A stretch of 64,000 bases of DNA, taken from positions 124,001 through 188,000 of the forward strand of contig WRMC01000002.1 in the NCBI GenBank assembly GCA_009777335.1, written 5' to 3'. The DNA is from Treponema sp. (GTDB lineage Bacteria > Spirochaetota > Spirochaetia > Treponematales > Breznakiellaceae). Positions 41,376 through 51,860 of the stretch are shown piece after piece. Each line of letters opens with the position of its first letter. Position 1 is the first letter of the stretch. Position numbers and translations under genes: made by a program. Under the pieces are notes generated by a model. That model was not told where the DNA came from and searched no databases. It saw only the letters and a program-made list of their open reading frames with translations.

Positions 41376-42845
41376 TCACAAATGACGCCGTTTTAACCAG
41401 GTTATGAGGCCCGTGGCAAAGAGGCCCACGGGGATTACCACGATAAAGAGGCCCGTAAAGATCAGGGTCTGGGTAAAATTAAGGCGCATGGGCAGGATAA
41501 AGAGGCTCCGGGACCGGACATTTATCGTTTCGGGCCGGTCATTGAGCCATATGAGGCTGTTGAGGAACACATCCCTATTGAATTCGAAGCCCTGGTTAGC
41601 CAGGTTAAGGAGGGAACCGCTCCCTATGGCGACGATACGGGTTTGGGGTCCCGGATCCCTCAGATAGACCGGGTCCATCACCGCCGCCCCCAGATGGAAG
41701 GGCCCCGAAATGTCGGCGGCTATTCTTTCTATGGAGATTTCATCCAGGTCTTTCCGTAAAAAGGCCCGGGGAGAAGTGGTCATGATGGGGGTGATATCTA
41801 TGGTCCGCCGCCGGGCCTCCAGGATCTCTATGGGCATGGGGTTAAGAAGGACTATGGGGGTCCGGCTCTTGTCGGTCAGGGCCAGGGTAATGGGATGGTC
41901 CCAGGGCACATCCGGAAGGACCGTTCCGGGGTGGAAGGCCACGTAATTGGGGTCCTGTTCAACCACGATGCCAAAATCAAAGCCTATGCCGTAACTGGCC
42001 AGGACCGTGTTCAGGTTGGGCAGGCTCTGGATGTTGTAATCCGCCACCACCAAAAAGCGGCCCCCCGCGTCCAGGTAGTCCAAAAGACGGTCCACCTCTT
42101 CGGGAGCTATGTCCATCCGGGGGTTGTTGAGGATCAGGGTCGCCGCATCGCTGGGGACATTGTTAAGCAAGAGGTTGATCGATTCCAGCTGGAAATTCTC
42201 CCTTTCCAGGAAGGTGTTGATCCCCATGGCCGCCAGGGGGAAGGAATCGTGGCCTATCATCTCGTAAATTACCGGGGTTTCGCCCATCCCCAGGTAGACC
42301 AGGGCACTGGTAATCCGCCGTTCAATGGCTACCCCGGTCATGATCTGCCGGCCCCTCTGGTCCTGGGTAAAGTCGTACATGTCGAAGGGGGTGATGATCC
42401 GAAACCCTGTTTCCCCTTCTACGATAATACTGCCCCGGGAAATCCCCCTCCGTTCCCGGTCGTAGCGTTGGATAAAGCCCGGGTTTCGGTCGGGATCGAC
42501 GGTATCAAAGCTTATATGGGGATTCTGGGCCAGGTAGAGCCCCAGGATGCTCATTACATCCTGCCGTTCACCCCCCGGGGGCCAGAGACCCCAGAGGCGC
42601 ACCGGAGTGGTGACCTGGTCCAGGACATCAAGGGTTTCCTGGGTAAGGGTGTACATCCCCGTGGGGGTCAGGTCTATCTGCACCTGGGCCTGGCCGGCCA
42701 TGAGGTTTATGAGGATCAGTACTATCACCACCGCCAGGGAGATGAGGACCGCATAGCCCCCGTAGCGGACCTGCTTGGTCTTAAAAGAATCTTTTATGCT
42801 GTCCAGGCCCTTTAAGTTTTTTATGCCTTCAAGAAATTTCATCAT
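41376..42845 (-). CDS. GldG-like ABC-type transport component, 489 aa
   Basis: An N-terminal helix (about 31-49) and a C-terminal helix (about 460-480) flank a large extracytoplasmic domain. TPTGMYTLTQETLDVLDQV begins the ABC-type uncharacterised domain shared with GldG and IFT52, and DAGGRFLVVADYN lies in its core. In gliding bacteria GldA, GldF and GldG form one ABC transporter; here the same order (ATPase, permease, GldG, DUF4340) occurs in an organism with no gliding genes in view. Substrate unknown. Confidence 0.85.
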   Translation of the reverse strand: MMKFLEGIKNLKGLDSIKDSFKTKQVRYGGYAVLISLAVVIVLILINLMAGQAQVQIDLTPTGMYTLTQETLDVLDQVTTPVRLWGLWPPGGERQDVMSILGLYLAQNPHISFDTVDPDRNPGFIQRYDRERRGISRGSIIVEGETGFRIITPFDMYDFTQDQRGRQIMTGVAIERRITSALVYLGMGETPVIYEMIGHDSFPLAAMGINTFLERENFQLESINLLLNNVPSDAATLILNNPRMDIAPEEVDRLLDYLDAGGRFLVVADYNIQSLPNLNTVLASYGIGFDFGIVVEQDPNYVAFHPGTVLPDVPWDHPITLALTDKSRTPIVLLNPMPIEILEARRRTIDITPIMTTSPRAFLRKDLDEISIERIAADISGPFHLGAAVMDPVYLRDPGPQTRIVAIGSGSLLNLANQGFEFNRDVFLNSLIWLNDRPETINVRSRSLFILPMRLNFTQTLIFTGLFIVVIPVGLFATGLITWLKRRHL

Positions 42846-42852
42846 GGCCCTC

Positions 42853-43716
42853 CTAGTTCCAGCGCCGTTTTTCGATGAGCCTGACCGTCAGAAATAGGAA
42901 CAGCCCCGAGAAAGAGATATAGTACAAAAGGGAATCGAAGGTCAAAAGCCCTATGGTAAAGGGGGTGTAGCGGCGGTTTAAAGAAAACCAGCCCAGGAAG
43001 CGGTGGAGGAAGCCAAAAAATACATTCCACCGGAAGAGGTAGAGGCCCCCTATGGTGAGGCCCCCTATGACGGCGGCTCCCAGGACGATGACCCAGTTCT
43101 TGGTGTTTAAGAAGAGAAGGAGGAGCACCACCGCCAGAAGTACCAGGGCAGAAATGACTCCCGTCTGGGAGTCCGTGGGGACCATGTTAATGATGTTGTC
43201 TATCATCCAGATAAAGAAGAGGGCAAAGAAGCTTACGATCCCGGCGGTGAGCTGGTTTTCGGTGCTGGCCGAGACAAAGAGGCCCACCGAAATATAACAG
43301 GCCCCCAGAAAGATAAAGCCTATGTAGGAGCCCACGGTCTCCCAGACCCAGAGGTCCCCGTAGACCGCCACCACCACCGCGTAGGCTACGGTGACCAGGA
43401 GGGTTCCGCAGTAGACCGCCAAGGCGGCCAGGAATTTCCCCCCCACTATGCCGGTGATGGACACGGGGCTGGTAAGGAGAAGCTGATCGGTCCTTTGCCG
43501 TTTTTCCTCCGAGAAGAGCCGCATGGTTAATAGGGGAATCGCAAAGAGGTAGACGAAGAGGATGCTCCCCAGGAAGCCCGTAAATTGTGAACTCTGGGGG
43601 AAGAGGTTATTAAAGGCAAAAAATACCCCAGATAATAGAAGAAAGAGCCCCATGTACACGTATCCTATGGGGGTCTGGAAGTAGGTTTTTAATTCCCGCC
43701 AAAAAATAGCCAGCAT
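42853..43716 (-). CDS. ABC-2 type permease, GldF-like, 287 aa
   Basis: Six or seven membrane segments follow an N-terminal FWRELKTYFQTPIGYVYMG, the classic start of ABC-2 permeases. RLFSEEKRQRTDQLLLTSPVS is the cytoplasmic gate helix that contacts the ATPase. It lies 2 bp after the ATPase gene and 7 bp before the GldG-like gene. It should form the membrane channel of an exporter or of a lipoprotein/envelope machine. Confidence 0.88.
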   Translation of the reverse strand: MLAIFWRELKTYFQTPIGYVYMGLFLLLSGVFFAFNNLFPQSSQFTGFLGSILFVYLFAIPLLTMRLFSEEKRQRTDQLLLTSPVSITGIVGGKFLAALAVYCGTLLVTVAYAVVVAVYGDLWVWETVGSYIGFIFLGACYISVGLFVSASTENQLTAGIVSFFALFFIWMIDNIINMVPTDSQTGVISALVLLAVVLLLLFLNTKNWVIVLGAAVIGGLTIGGLYLFRWNVFFGFLHRFLGWFSLNRRYTPFTIGLLTFDSLLYYISFSGLFLFLTVRLIEKRRWN

Positions 43717-43718
43717 GC

Positions 43719-44663
43719 TTATTCCTCCCTTTCCTTGGTGGTGAGGTTAAGGAAGATATCTTCCAGGCTCATATCCAGGGATCTCATCATTAAAATTGGT
43801 ATATCCGCCGAAGAGAGGGCCCTAAAGAGGTCCCGCCTTATGTCCGTGTCCCCCTGGGCTTCGGCTATGACTTCCAGGGTTCCTTCTTCCTGGGACTCCC
43901 TAAACTGGAGCCCCGTAATGTCCCCCACCTTCCCCAGGGCCCTGCTTATTTCTGCCTCGCTGGCATCCAGGCGCAGGTGTATATGCCTGCCCCCCAGGAG
44001 GCGGCGGGCCAGCACCTCCGGGGTGCCGTCGGCGACGATCTTGCCAAAGTGGATGATCAGCACCCGCTGACAGACCGCACTTACCTCCGGGAGGATGTGG
44101 GAACTCAAAATTACCGTCCGGTCCTTCCCCAGTTCTTTAATGAGGTCCCGGATTTCGATGATCTGCTTGGGGTCCAGCCCGGCGGTGGGCTCATCCATGA
44201 TGAGCACCTGGGGATCCCCTATGAGGGCCTGGGCCAGGCCCACCCGCTGCCTATAACCCTTGGACAGGTTTTTAATGAGCCGTTTGGCATGATCCTGGAT
44301 AACCACGGTCTCCATGATCTTATTGATGCGTTCTTTTTTGTCCTTCCGGGGGATCCTCTTTATGTCCCCTACGAAGGAAAGGAATTCCTGGACCGTCATA
44401 TCCACATAGAGGGGGGGATTTTCGGGGAGATAGCCGATGATCGATTTGATTTCCCTGGGGTATTCGAGGATATCCATGCCCCCGACCTTGACGTTCCCTT
44501 CGGTAGATGAAAGATAGCCCGTCAATATGTTCATGGTGGTAGTTTTTCCTGCCCCATTGGGTCCCAGAAACCCTACAATTTCACCCTTTTCGATTTTAAA
44601 GCTTACTTGGTTGACCGCTAAATGGCGTCCGTAACGTCTAACCAAATTGTTGACTTCTATCAC
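43719..44663 (-). CDS. ABC transporter ATPase, GldA-like, 314 aa
   Basis: It powers the GldF-like permease. Walker A is GPNGAGKTT, the signature is LSKGYRQRVGLAQAL, and Walker B is VLIMDEPTAGLDP. I start at GTG 44663 (VIEVNNLVRRYG) after GGAGG; an upstream ATG at 44759 would add an unlikely 32 residues. The C-terminal 70 residues form the extra domain often seen in this subfamily. It is divergent from ftsH. Confidence 0.9.
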   Translation of the reverse strand: MIEVNNLVRRYGRHLAVNQVSFKIEKGEIVGFLGPNGAGKTTTMNILTGYLSSTEGNVKVGGMDILEYPREIKSIIGYLPENPPLYVDMTVQEFLSFVGDIKRIPRKDKKERINKIMETVVIQDHAKRLIKNLSKGYRQRVGLAQALIGDPQVLIMDEPTAGLDPKQIIEIRDLIKELGKDRTVILSSHILPEVSAVCQRVLIIHFGKIVADGTPEVLARRLLGGRHIHLRLDASEAEISRALGKVGDITGLQFRESQEEGTLEVIAEAQGDTDIRRDLFRALSSADIPILMMRSLDMSLEDIFLNLTTKEREE

Positions 44664-44788
44664 GCAGCCTCCTATGGCGGCGGCCTGCTTTTTTACATAC
44701 CGCCCCCGCACTAGTAACAAGGATGGTATCAAAAATGTTACATCCCTGCAAGGTTGCATGTTTAGGTGATATAAAGGATAGTTAGGGC

Positions 44789-46750
44789 ATGGGTGATTAT
44801 CATTCCGAGGAACCCCAGGAGGGGAAGCAGCCGCATCAAAACAAGGGCCCCCAGTTTCCCTTTGGGGGGGGCGGTCCCCGTCTGCCGGACTTTAAACCCT
44901 TTGGAAACTGGAAATTCACCCTCATTTATATCTTCATTTTAGTCATAGGCATGAGCCTCTTTAACTTTGTCTTCATGCAGAGGGTGACCCCCACCATAGA
45001 CTTTTCTGAGTTTAAGGCCCGGATTGCCTCGGGGGAGATCCGCCGGGTCGAGCTGTCCGATTCCTACTTTGTGGGCTTTACCAGTTCGGCTCCCCAGCAG
45101 CGCCAGACCGGCCCGGTGGGGGCCTTCCCTGGAACCCCCGAAACGGTCTATAGGACCGTCCCCCTCAACGATCCGGAGCTGCTCAAATTAATGGACGAGA
45201 TGGGGGTCTCCTACTATGCGGTTTCCCGGGAGGGGAGCACCATCTTAAACTTGATTTTTAGCTGGGTCCTGCCCATTGTCTTCTTTTTGATTGTCTGGCG
45301 TTTCTTAACCAAGCGCATAGGTACCATGGGGGGGAATGTCCTTTCGGTGGGCCAGAACAAGGCGGTCATCGTTGCTGAGGGGGATATCCTCACCCGTTTT
45401 GCCGATGTGGCGGGGGTGGACGAGGCCAAGGAAGAACTCATGGAGGTGGTGGACTTTTTACAGGCCCCGAAGAAGTACACCGACATAGGGGGCAAGATCC
45501 CCAAGGGGGTCCTTTTGGTGGGTCCCCCGGGGACGGGGAAAACCCTTCTGGCCCGGGCCGTGGCCGGTGAGGCGGGGGTATCCTTCTTTAGGATCTCCGG
45601 GGCCGAATTCGTCGAGATGTTCGTCGGGGTCGGGGCCGCCCGGGTCCGGGACCTTTTTAAACAGGCCCGGGACAAGGGCGGGGGCATCATTTTTATCGAT
45701 GAGCTGGACGCCATAGGGAAGAGCAGGATCAACAACATAGCCGGAGGCAACGATGAAAGGGAACAGACCCTAAATCAGCTTCTGGTAGAGATGGACGGCT
45801 TCGTGGCCACCTCGGGGCTGATCATCCTGGCGGCCACCAATAGGCCCGACGTGCTGGACCCAGCCCTCCTTAGGCCCGGTCGCTTTGACCGCCAGGTCCT
45901 GGTGGACCGGCCGGATCTGATAGGCCGGGAGGCGATCCTTAGAATCCATGCCAAGCCGGTAAAGCTGGCCCCCGAGGTGGACCTGGCGGGGGTGGCCCGG
46001 AGTACCTCGGGCTTTGTGGGGGCCGACCTGGCCAACATAGTTAATGAGGCAGCCCTTTTGGCGGTCCGGGGGGGAAGAAGCCTGGTAAGCCAGAGGGACT
46101 TTGAAGAGGCCATAGAAAAAACCGTGGCGGGCTTACAGAAAAAGACCCGGGTCATTAAGGAAGAAGAGCGCCGCATCGTGGCCTACCACGAAACGGGCCA
46201 CGCCCTGGTGGCGGAGTTTACCCCCGGGTCCGACCCGGTGCAGAAGATCTCCATCATTCCCCGGGGCTTTGGGGCCCTGGGCTATGTCCTCCAGATGCCC
46301 GTGGAAGACCGCTATCTTATGACCGAAGAGGAACTTCTGGGGAAGGTAAATGTCCTTTTGGGGGGCCGGGCGGCGGAGGAACTCATCTTTGGGAAGATCT
46401 CCACCGGGGCGGCCAACGATTTAACCAAGGCCACCGACATAGCCCGGAAGATGATCACCGACTATGGGATGTCAGAACGGTTTAGGAACGTGGCCCTTAC
46501 CCAGCGGGGGACGGGGATCCTGGGGAATTCCAGCCAGGAGCCGGTCTTTCACCGGGAGTATTCGGAAGCTACCCAGCAGTATGTGGATGAAGAAATAGCC
46601 CGGATCGTAGAAACCCAGTATGGAGCAGTGAAAGAAATGCTCAAATCCAGGGGGGAGCTTTTGGTTTCCCTGGCTGAACTGTTATTGGAAAAAGAAACCC
46701 TGGATGAAAAAGAATTTAGGGAACTCATAGCCCAGGGCACTTCGGTCTAA
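44789..46750 (+). CDS. ftsH: ATP-dependent zinc metalloprotease FtsH
   Basis: It extracts and degrades membrane and cytosolic proteins at the inner membrane. Two membrane helices (about 43-62 and 152-172) flank a short periplasmic domain. The AAA module has GPPGTGKT (245-252), IIFIDELD (300-307) and the [19 protein letters not shown] second region of homology. The protease has HETGH at 467-471 and a downstream Asp in [11 protein letters not shown]. The Gln-rich, Gly-rich N-terminus is longer than usual. Length 653. Confidence 0.97.
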   Translation: MGDYHSEEPQEGKQPHQNKGPQFPFGGGGPRLPDFKPFGNWKFTLIYIFILVIGMSLFNFVFMQRVTPTIDFSEFKARIASGEIRRVELSDSYFVGFTSSAPQQRQTGPVGAFPGTPETVYRTVPLNDPELLKLMDEMGVSYYAVSREGSTILNLIFSWVLPIVFFLIVWRFLTKRIGTMGGNVLSVGQNKAVIVAEGDILTRFADVAGVDEAKEELMEVVDFLQAPKKYTDIGGKIPKGVLLVGPPGTGKTLLARAVAGEAGVSFFRISGAEFVEMFVGVGAARVRDLFKQARDKGGGIIFIDELDAIGKSRINNIAGGNDEREQTLNQLLVEMDGFVATSGLIILAATNRPDVLDPALLRPGRFDRQVLVDRPDLIGREAILRIHAKPVKLAPEVDLAGVARSTSGFVGADLANIVNEAALLAVRGGRSLVSQRDFEEAIEKTVAGLQKKTRVIKEEERRIVAYHETGHALVAEFTPGSDPVQKISIIPRGFGALGYVLQMPVEDRYLMTEEELLGKVNVLLGGRAAEELIFGKISTGAANDLTKATDIARKMITDYGMSERFRNVALTQRGTGILGNSSQEPVFHREYSEATQQYVDEEIARIVETQYGAVKEMLKSRGELLVSLAELLLEKETLDEKEFRELIAQGTSV

Positions 46751-47730
46751 CGCAGGTCCCTTAAATCCATGGGGGCCATGCCGCTGAGGATCAGGATCTC
46801 CGGCCGGTACTCGAAGTGCATGGTATCAAAGAAACGCCACTTTCCCCCCCAGGTAAAGCCAAACTTCTCAAAGGCCCGGATCACCACATCGGGGGGATGG
46901 TAGCGCCGGTTGTAGGGGACGGTCCACCAGTCGGGGGTGTGCTGGGCGGTCCACTGCCAGTAGACCTGCTGGTTCCCCAGGTTTCGGGGCATCAGGTCTA
47001 TGGCCGCCCCGTAGGCATGGAAGCTCCGGTTTTCGGTGGCGGCGATGTTCCGCCAGAACCAGCCCTCGGGGTTTCCGAGGTTGGCAATCCAGGTCCGCAC
47101 CGCCCCACTGTTCTGGGCCTCCCGGCGGATCTCCTCTTCCACCAGGCTTAGCTGGGTTAATATGGAGTTGTGGACCATCACCTGGTGGCCCAAAAAACGG
47201 ATGGTCTTTACCCGCTCATAGGCCTCGTTCTGGTTCCGGGCCCTCCAGAGGGCCTCGTAAAAATAGTTGGGCCTCCGCCGCGGGGTCTGCCCCCTGGAGG
47301 CCTGGCGCAGGGGGTCCATCTCCCTAAGGCGGGCGCTCTCTTCGGCGCTGGGGGCGGTCCAGGGGGGCAGTTCCCGGGGGTAGGAGGCATTAAAGGGCAG
47401 GGGGTTATACTCTTCGTAGCGGTAGCGCAGGGCCTCGGGCAGCATACGGCCTTCGGCATAGAAGAACCGCTCCCCGTAGACAGTGATGGTCCAGTCCCCC
47501 TGGTAAAAGGCCACCTCGCCTATGCGATCCGGGTAGGCCTGGGCCAGGGCCCGCATGATGGTCTCTGGCCAGCTCATAGTGGGGGCTTCTTCCTCCCCCG
47601 GATCGGGGAGTTCCTGAGCGGGAATGGGGAGAGCAGCGAGGACCTGGGTTTCGGACCTCCCCAGGCCGCAGACGGTCCAGAGGGGGAGGAAGAGGAGGGC
47701 AAAGAAGCCCCGCCACATACGGTGAATCAT
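46747..47730 (-). CDS. M15-family D-Ala-D-Ala carboxypeptidase-like protein, copy 1, 327 aa
   Basis: It is a secreted zinc peptidase of the VanY/M15C group that trims cell-wall peptides. A signal peptide is followed by a long N-terminal domain. The zinc ligands appear in [12 protein letters not shown] (His and Asp) and MHFEYRPEI (His). It overlaps the 3' end of ftsH by four bases in convergent orientation. A paralogue of the same length and architecture lies at 59536-60549. Confidence 0.85.
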   Translation of the reverse strand: MIHRMWRGFFALLFLPLWTVCGLGRSETQVLAALPIPAQELPDPGEEEAPTMSWPETIMRALAQAYPDRIGEVAFYQGDWTITVYGERFFYAEGRMLPEALRYRYEEYNPLPFNASYPRELPPWTAPSAEESARLREMDPLRQASRGQTPRRRPNYFYEALWRARNQNEAYERVKTIRFLGHQVMVHNSILTQLSLVEEEIRREAQNSGAVRTWIANLGNPEGWFWRNIAATENRSFHAYGAAIDLMPRNLGNQQVYWQWTAQHTPDWWTVPYNRRYHPPDVVIRAFEKFGFTWGGKWRFFDTMHFEYRPEILILSGMAPMDLRDLR

Positions 47731-47821
47731 CTAAGGCCCATCATACGCCATGGAAACCATTTAGGGAACCTCCAGGGGGCGGGGTATTGTATATTATTCC
47801 TTCCATAAGATACTATGAGTT

Positions 47822-48523
47822 ATGAATAAACCCATTAAATATGGAGTAATAGCGGCGCTTTTACTTTTTATTATAGCTCCCTGGGGGCAAAGCCAGGAAA
47901 TTGTTACCGCCGATCGCTTCCTCGAGAGCGTGTCGGAGCGTTATGCCGAAATCAGGGACTACGAAGCCCAGGTGATGATCCGTTCGGGGAACACCGAAAT
48001 GACAGGAAACTTAAGTTTTCTTAACCCCAACCTCCTGCGCATAGACTTTACCCGCCCCGCCGATCAGGTCATGGTCTTTAACGGCGATCTCCTCTCCATC
48101 TTTGTTCCCGATCTCCGGGTGGTTCTGACCCAGACGGTGAACCCCCTTCGCAGGACCACCGGGGCCGGGGGGGCCGCCTTGGCTTCTGCCCAGGGCCTGG
48201 CTCTGCTCCGCCGGGGCTATATCGCCACCTTTGTAAGCGGCCCCGAGCCGGTAGCCCTGGACGACCGGAACCCCGACCGGGTGGTGCAGCTTAGGCTGAC
48301 CCGGCGCCTGGCCTCCGAGGGCTTCCGGGAGATCATCCTCAGTATAGATCCCGCCACCCTCTTGATTCGTAGAATAGACGGCCGGACCATCGCCGATGCC
48401 CTGGTGCGCTTTGATTTTCAGAATGTCAGGGTAAACCAGCAGATCCCCGAACAGCGTTTTATTTTTGATGCCCCGGCAACGGCGAACCTATACCATAATT
48501 TTATGTTCCGGGATTCGGACTAA
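47822..48523 (+). CDS. LolA-like outer-membrane lipoprotein carrier, 233 aa
   Basis: It begins with a signal peptide (1-24). The LolA fold is suggested by FLESVSERYAEIRDYEAQV, LSFLNPNLLRIDFTRP and VSGPEPVALD, where lipoproteins would be bound in a hydrophobic half-barrel. It would carry lipoproteins through the periplasm, fitting an organism with an outer membrane and many lipoproteins such as those listed here. It precedes a RodZ-like gene with a 12-bp gap. Confidence 0.82.
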   Translation: MNKPIKYGVIAALLLFIIAPWGQSQEIVTADRFLESVSERYAEIRDYEAQVMIRSGNTEMTGNLSFLNPNLLRIDFTRPADQVMVFNGDLLSIFVPDLRVVLTQTVNPLRRTTGAGGAALASAQGLALLRRGYIATFVSGPEPVALDDRNPDRVVQLRLTRRLASEGFREIILSIDPATLLIRRIDGRTIADALVRFDFQNVRVNQQIPEQRFIFDAPATANLYHNFMFRDSD

Positions 48524-48535
48524 AAGGGTAACCCA

Positions 48536-49618
48536 GTGGAATCGCTTGGCGAAAAACTAAGAACAGCCCGGGAAGAACAGGGGCTGGATTATGAATTTAT
48601 AAGCCGGGAAATAAATATTTCCCAGCGCTACCTGGAAGCCCTGGAGCGGGAAGACTTTTCCCCCTTCCCCGGGGAACCCTATGCCCTGGGCTTTTTACGA
48701 AACTACAGTGAATTCCTGGGTCTGAACGTAGACGAGGTCATGTCCCTCTACCGCTCCTTCAAGATCGAAGAGCAGCCCATACCGGTGGAGGAACTCCTCA
48801 GGGGGCCCTCCCGCCTGCCCCGGATCATCACCATATGCTGCATTGTCATTGCCGCCCTGGGAATTGCCTTTGGGATCTATTATCTGGCATCCAACCGGAC
48901 CGAGAGGGTTCCGCCCCAGCTGCCCGAAACGAGGCCGGCCCAGGAGCACACCCTCAGCATGGATTTTCTGGAACGGAGATTATACCCCGGTGACTCCGTT
49001 CTGATTTCTTCGGGGGCCGCTTCCTATAGAATGATTTTTTCAAACCTGGGAGAGGTCCTTACCCTTACCAGTCCCCGGGGGCCGGTGATCCTGGATCTGG
49101 GCCAGGAGGTGACCATAGACCTGGATAACGACGGTTATACCAGGCTCAGAATCGTGGCGGCGGACTTTGTGAAAAATGACAGCAGCTCCGGGGCCCTCTT
49201 GCGGTTTGAGCAGGAGATAGTCCTGCAGCCCGTGGTCAGCTTCGAGGTCCCCCAGGAAGCCCTGGTCACCCCCAGGGAACCGGCGGTGGTACTCTTTACT
49301 TCCCCCAATCCCTATCCCTTTACCCTCCAGGCCAGTTTCCAGGGCTTTTGCTTCTTCCGTTACGAGATCCTCTTTGAGGCTGACCGGCCCGGCCGGAACG
49401 AGCAGTTTCATCAGCGGGGGGATGAGATAAACATCACCGCCCAAAACGGCATACGCCTGGGGACCTCTAACGCCCAGGCCCTGCGGCTTCAGGTTATAGG
49501 GGGGGGCAGGACGGTCCCCTTCGACCTGGGGGGCCCCGGGGAGGTGGTTGCCGCGGACCTGCGCTGGGTCCGGGACGAGGCCAACCAGTTCGCCCTGGTC
49601 CTTATCGCCCTGGATTAG
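48536..49618 (+). CDS. RodZ-like helix-turn-helix membrane protein, 360 aa
   Basis: The N-terminal Xre-type helix-turn-helix (residues 5-65: LGEKLRTAREEQGL, ISREINISQRYLEALE) is followed by one membrane helix (about 96-117) and a periplasmic beta domain (DUF4115-like, about 255-360). In rods RodZ links MreB to the envelope. The start is GTG 48536, after AAGGGTAA. Its stop is 12 bp before rimO, and the three genes probably share a transcript. Confidence 0.82.
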   Translation: MESLGEKLRTAREEQGLDYEFISREINISQRYLEALEREDFSPFPGEPYALGFLRNYSEFLGLNVDEVMSLYRSFKIEEQPIPVEELLRGPSRLPRIITICCIVIAALGIAFGIYYLASNRTERVPPQLPETRPAQEHTLSMDFLERRLYPGDSVLISSGAASYRMIFSNLGEVLTLTSPRGPVILDLGQEVTIDLDNDGYTRLRIVAADFVKNDSSSGALLRFEQEIVLQPVVSFEVPQEALVTPREPAVVLFTSPNPYPFTLQASFQGFCFFRYEILFEADRPGRNEQFHQRGDEINITAQNGIRLGTSNAQALRLQVIGGGRTVPFDLGGPGEVVAADLRWVRDEANQFALVLIALD

Positions 49619-49630
49619 GTTTCCCTTTCC

Positions 49631-50935
49631 ATGATCTATTACCTCGACCCCTATGGCTGTGCCAAAAACCAGGTTGATGCGGAGCACATGATGGCCCTCT
49701 TAAACCAGGCAGGTTGGGCCGCCGCAGAAGACCCGGACCAGGCGGACCTAATCATCGTCAACTCCTGCGGCTTTATCGAGAGTGCCAAACAGGAATCGAT
49801 TAACGCGGTCCTGGCCTGGCGGAAACTCTACCCTGCCAAGAAGATCCTCATGGCCGGCTGCCTGGCCCAGCGTTACAAAGACAGCCTGGGGGAGGAACTC
49901 CAGGAAGCCGATGGCTTCTGCGGCCTCGGCGAAGAGGGGGGCATCCTTGCCGCTGCCGAGGCCCTGGTGGGCAGGAAAAGCCAGCTCCCCGGGCGGGTTT
50001 TAAAAAGCGGCGAGCGGCCCCTCCTATCCAGCCCCGGCCTGGCCTATGTTAAAGTCAGCGAGGGCTGCAGCAACAACTGTTCCTACTGTGCCATCCCCCT
50101 GATCCGGGGGCCCCTTAGGAGCCGGAGTACGGCAGATATAATAGAAGAATGCCGCAGCCTTCTGGGCAGAGGTATAAAAGAACTTTGTCTCATAGGCCAG
50201 GATACGGGGTCCTATGGGAAGGATCTGGAAGGCCAGTCCCTGGCCGGGCTCCTGGAGGCCCTGGCCCGGCTGGAGGGTCATTTTTGGGTCCGGCTCCTTT
50301 ATATACACCCCGACCATTTTCCCCTGGAAATTCTCGACCTTATTGCGGAGGACCCCCGCTTTCTCCCCTACTTTGATATCCCCTTTCAACATGGGTCCCA
50401 GAGCATCCTGGAAGCTATGAACCGCCGGGGGAGGGCCGAAAACTATCTGGATCTGATCAGGACCATCCGGAACCGCTTCGATGATTCAGTTGTCCGCTCT
50501 ACCTTTCTGGTGGGCTTCCCCGGGGAGACCGAAGAATATTTCCAGGAGCTCCTGGAATTTTTGAGGGCCGCTCAGCTGGACTGGGTGGGTTTTTTTGAAT
50601 ACTCCCCCGAAGAGGGAACCTCGTCCTATACGATGAAGGGGAGGGTGAGTAAAAAGATCGCCCGCTCCCGGAGGCTGCTTCTAGAAGAGGAGCAGCTGCC
50701 CATCACCGAGGCCCGGGTAAGGGCCTTTGCGGGCCGGGACTACGATGCCCTGGTGGAGGAGTTTATCGAGGGGGACGACGAGGGGCTCTACCTGGGGCGG
50801 CTTCCCTGCCAGGCCCCGGAGGTGGACGGTTCTTCCCTCATCCTAAGCGGCAAGCCCCTGGAACTGGGCAGCCTGGTTCTCTGCCGGGTCCTGGCCCCCC
50901 GGGGCATAGACCTGGAGCTGCGCCCCCTCGAATAG
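49631..50935 (+). CDS. rimO: Ribosomal protein S12 methylthiotransferase
   Basis: It is a radical SAM enzyme that adds a methylthio group to an Asp of ribosomal protein S12. It has an N-terminal UPF0004 domain with cluster-binding Cys10, 46 and 77, the radical SAM CSNNCSYC at 146-153, and a C-terminal TRAM domain (about 370-434). The length, 434, is typical. RimO rather than MiaB is favoured by DPYGCAKNQVD and SRSTADIIEEC. Confidence 0.93.
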   Translation: MIYYLDPYGCAKNQVDAEHMMALLNQAGWAAAEDPDQADLIIVNSCGFIESAKQESINAVLAWRKLYPAKKILMAGCLAQRYKDSLGEELQEADGFCGLGEEGGILAAAEALVGRKSQLPGRVLKSGERPLLSSPGLAYVKVSEGCSNNCSYCAIPLIRGPLRSRSTADIIEECRSLLGRGIKELCLIGQDTGSYGKDLEGQSLAGLLEALARLEGHFWVRLLYIHPDHFPLEILDLIAEDPRFLPYFDIPFQHGSQSILEAMNRRGRAENYLDLIRTIRNRFDDSVVRSTFLVGFPGETEEYFQELLEFLRAAQLDWVGFFEYSPEEGTSSYTMKGRVSKKIARSRRLLLEEEQLPITEARVRAFAGRDYDALVEEFIEGDDEGLYLGRLPCQAPEVDGSSLILSGKPLELGSLVLCRVLAPRGIDLELRPLE

Positions 50936-50955
50936 GGGCCCTTGGATGAACTGCC

Positions 50956-51837
50956 CTAGGACCCAAAGGTCCATTCCCTGGAGTAGGTGATCTCTTCCCC
51001 GCTGGCTAGGCTAAACCGGTGAAAGACCTCGGGGCTGACGATGTCCCCTATGGTCCAGATGGTCATTCTATCGGGCCTAAAAGAAACCCCCTCGCTGATC
51101 CACAGCCCCGAGGCGCTGCTTTTGAGGGTCCAGGAAAAGGGCCTGGAGGGGTCGATCTCTTCCGCCTCCGCATCGATCATCGAGGCCCGGCTCGACTGGC
51201 CGCTAAAGCCAAAGCCCCTCTCGGTGCCGCAGAGGATCTGGCCCTCCCGCCGGGGTCCCTTGCCTTCCAACGAGGCGGCCAGGGGGAAGTTAATCTCCAT
51301 CTGGGGCCCCGCCATTTCGCCTGCCAGGCTGACAAAGTTATGGTTGTACTCCGTCAGGTCCAGGGCCTTGTCGCCCCGGTTTATATAATGGTGGACTATG
51401 CTGAGCTTGTTGTCCTCCAGGCTCAGGGTTTTTTTTCCCTCCAGGGCATAGCCCCTCGAGGTCCTCGGGCGGGTGAGTAAGACCGCCTCAGATTCCTTTG
51501 CTTCGATTTCCAGATCAAAGAACTGGCAGTCATATTCCCGGTGGAAAATATAACCCTCTTCATCCTGTTTTAGGATGAGGCCCACCCCAAACTTGGGGTA
51601 CCTTTCGCCCAGGGCAAAGCCGCTGACGATCTCGTTGCATTGGATCTCGCTGCAGAGGCCTTCCCCCCCGGTGGAGGGCTGACGTTGCTGCTCCGGCTCC
51701 CTGGCACAGAACTGGTGCTTCCCATCCAGCACTATGGAGCTGATGAAGGCCGAGCGGTCGAAACGGAACTTCCGGTTGTTCCCCTCGCCGGCCTCGTTTA
51801 TGCCAATCTCCAATCGCTTAGATTTTAATGTGATCAT
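50956..51837 (-). CDS. Galactose-mutarotase-fold protein, 293 aa
   Basis: The pattern fits the aldose 1-epimerase superfamily: DRSAFISSIVLDG near the N-terminus, a central LTEYNHNFVSL with the His that would act as acid, and beta-rich flanks. Catalytic residues of the classical GalM (second His and Glu) cannot be placed with certainty, so it may be a relative with another carbohydrate task. It is preceded by GGAGG. The convergent rimO gene ends 20 bp away. Confidence 0.7.
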   Translation of the reverse strand: MITLKSKRLEIGINEAGEGNNRKFRFDRSAFISSIVLDGKHQFCAREPEQQRQPSTGGEGLCSEIQCNEIVSGFALGERYPKFGVGLILKQDEEGYIFHREYDCQFFDLEIEAKESEAVLLTRPRTSRGYALEGKKTLSLEDNKLSIVHHYINRGDKALDLTEYNHNFVSLAGEMAGPQMEINFPLAASLEGKGPRREGQILCGTERGFGFSGQSSRASMIDAEAEEIDPSRPFSWTLKSSASGLWISEGVSFRPDRMTIWTIGDIVSPEVFHRFSLASGEEITYSREWTFGS

Positions 51838-51860
51838 AGGGACCTCCTTTTAACGCTCTT

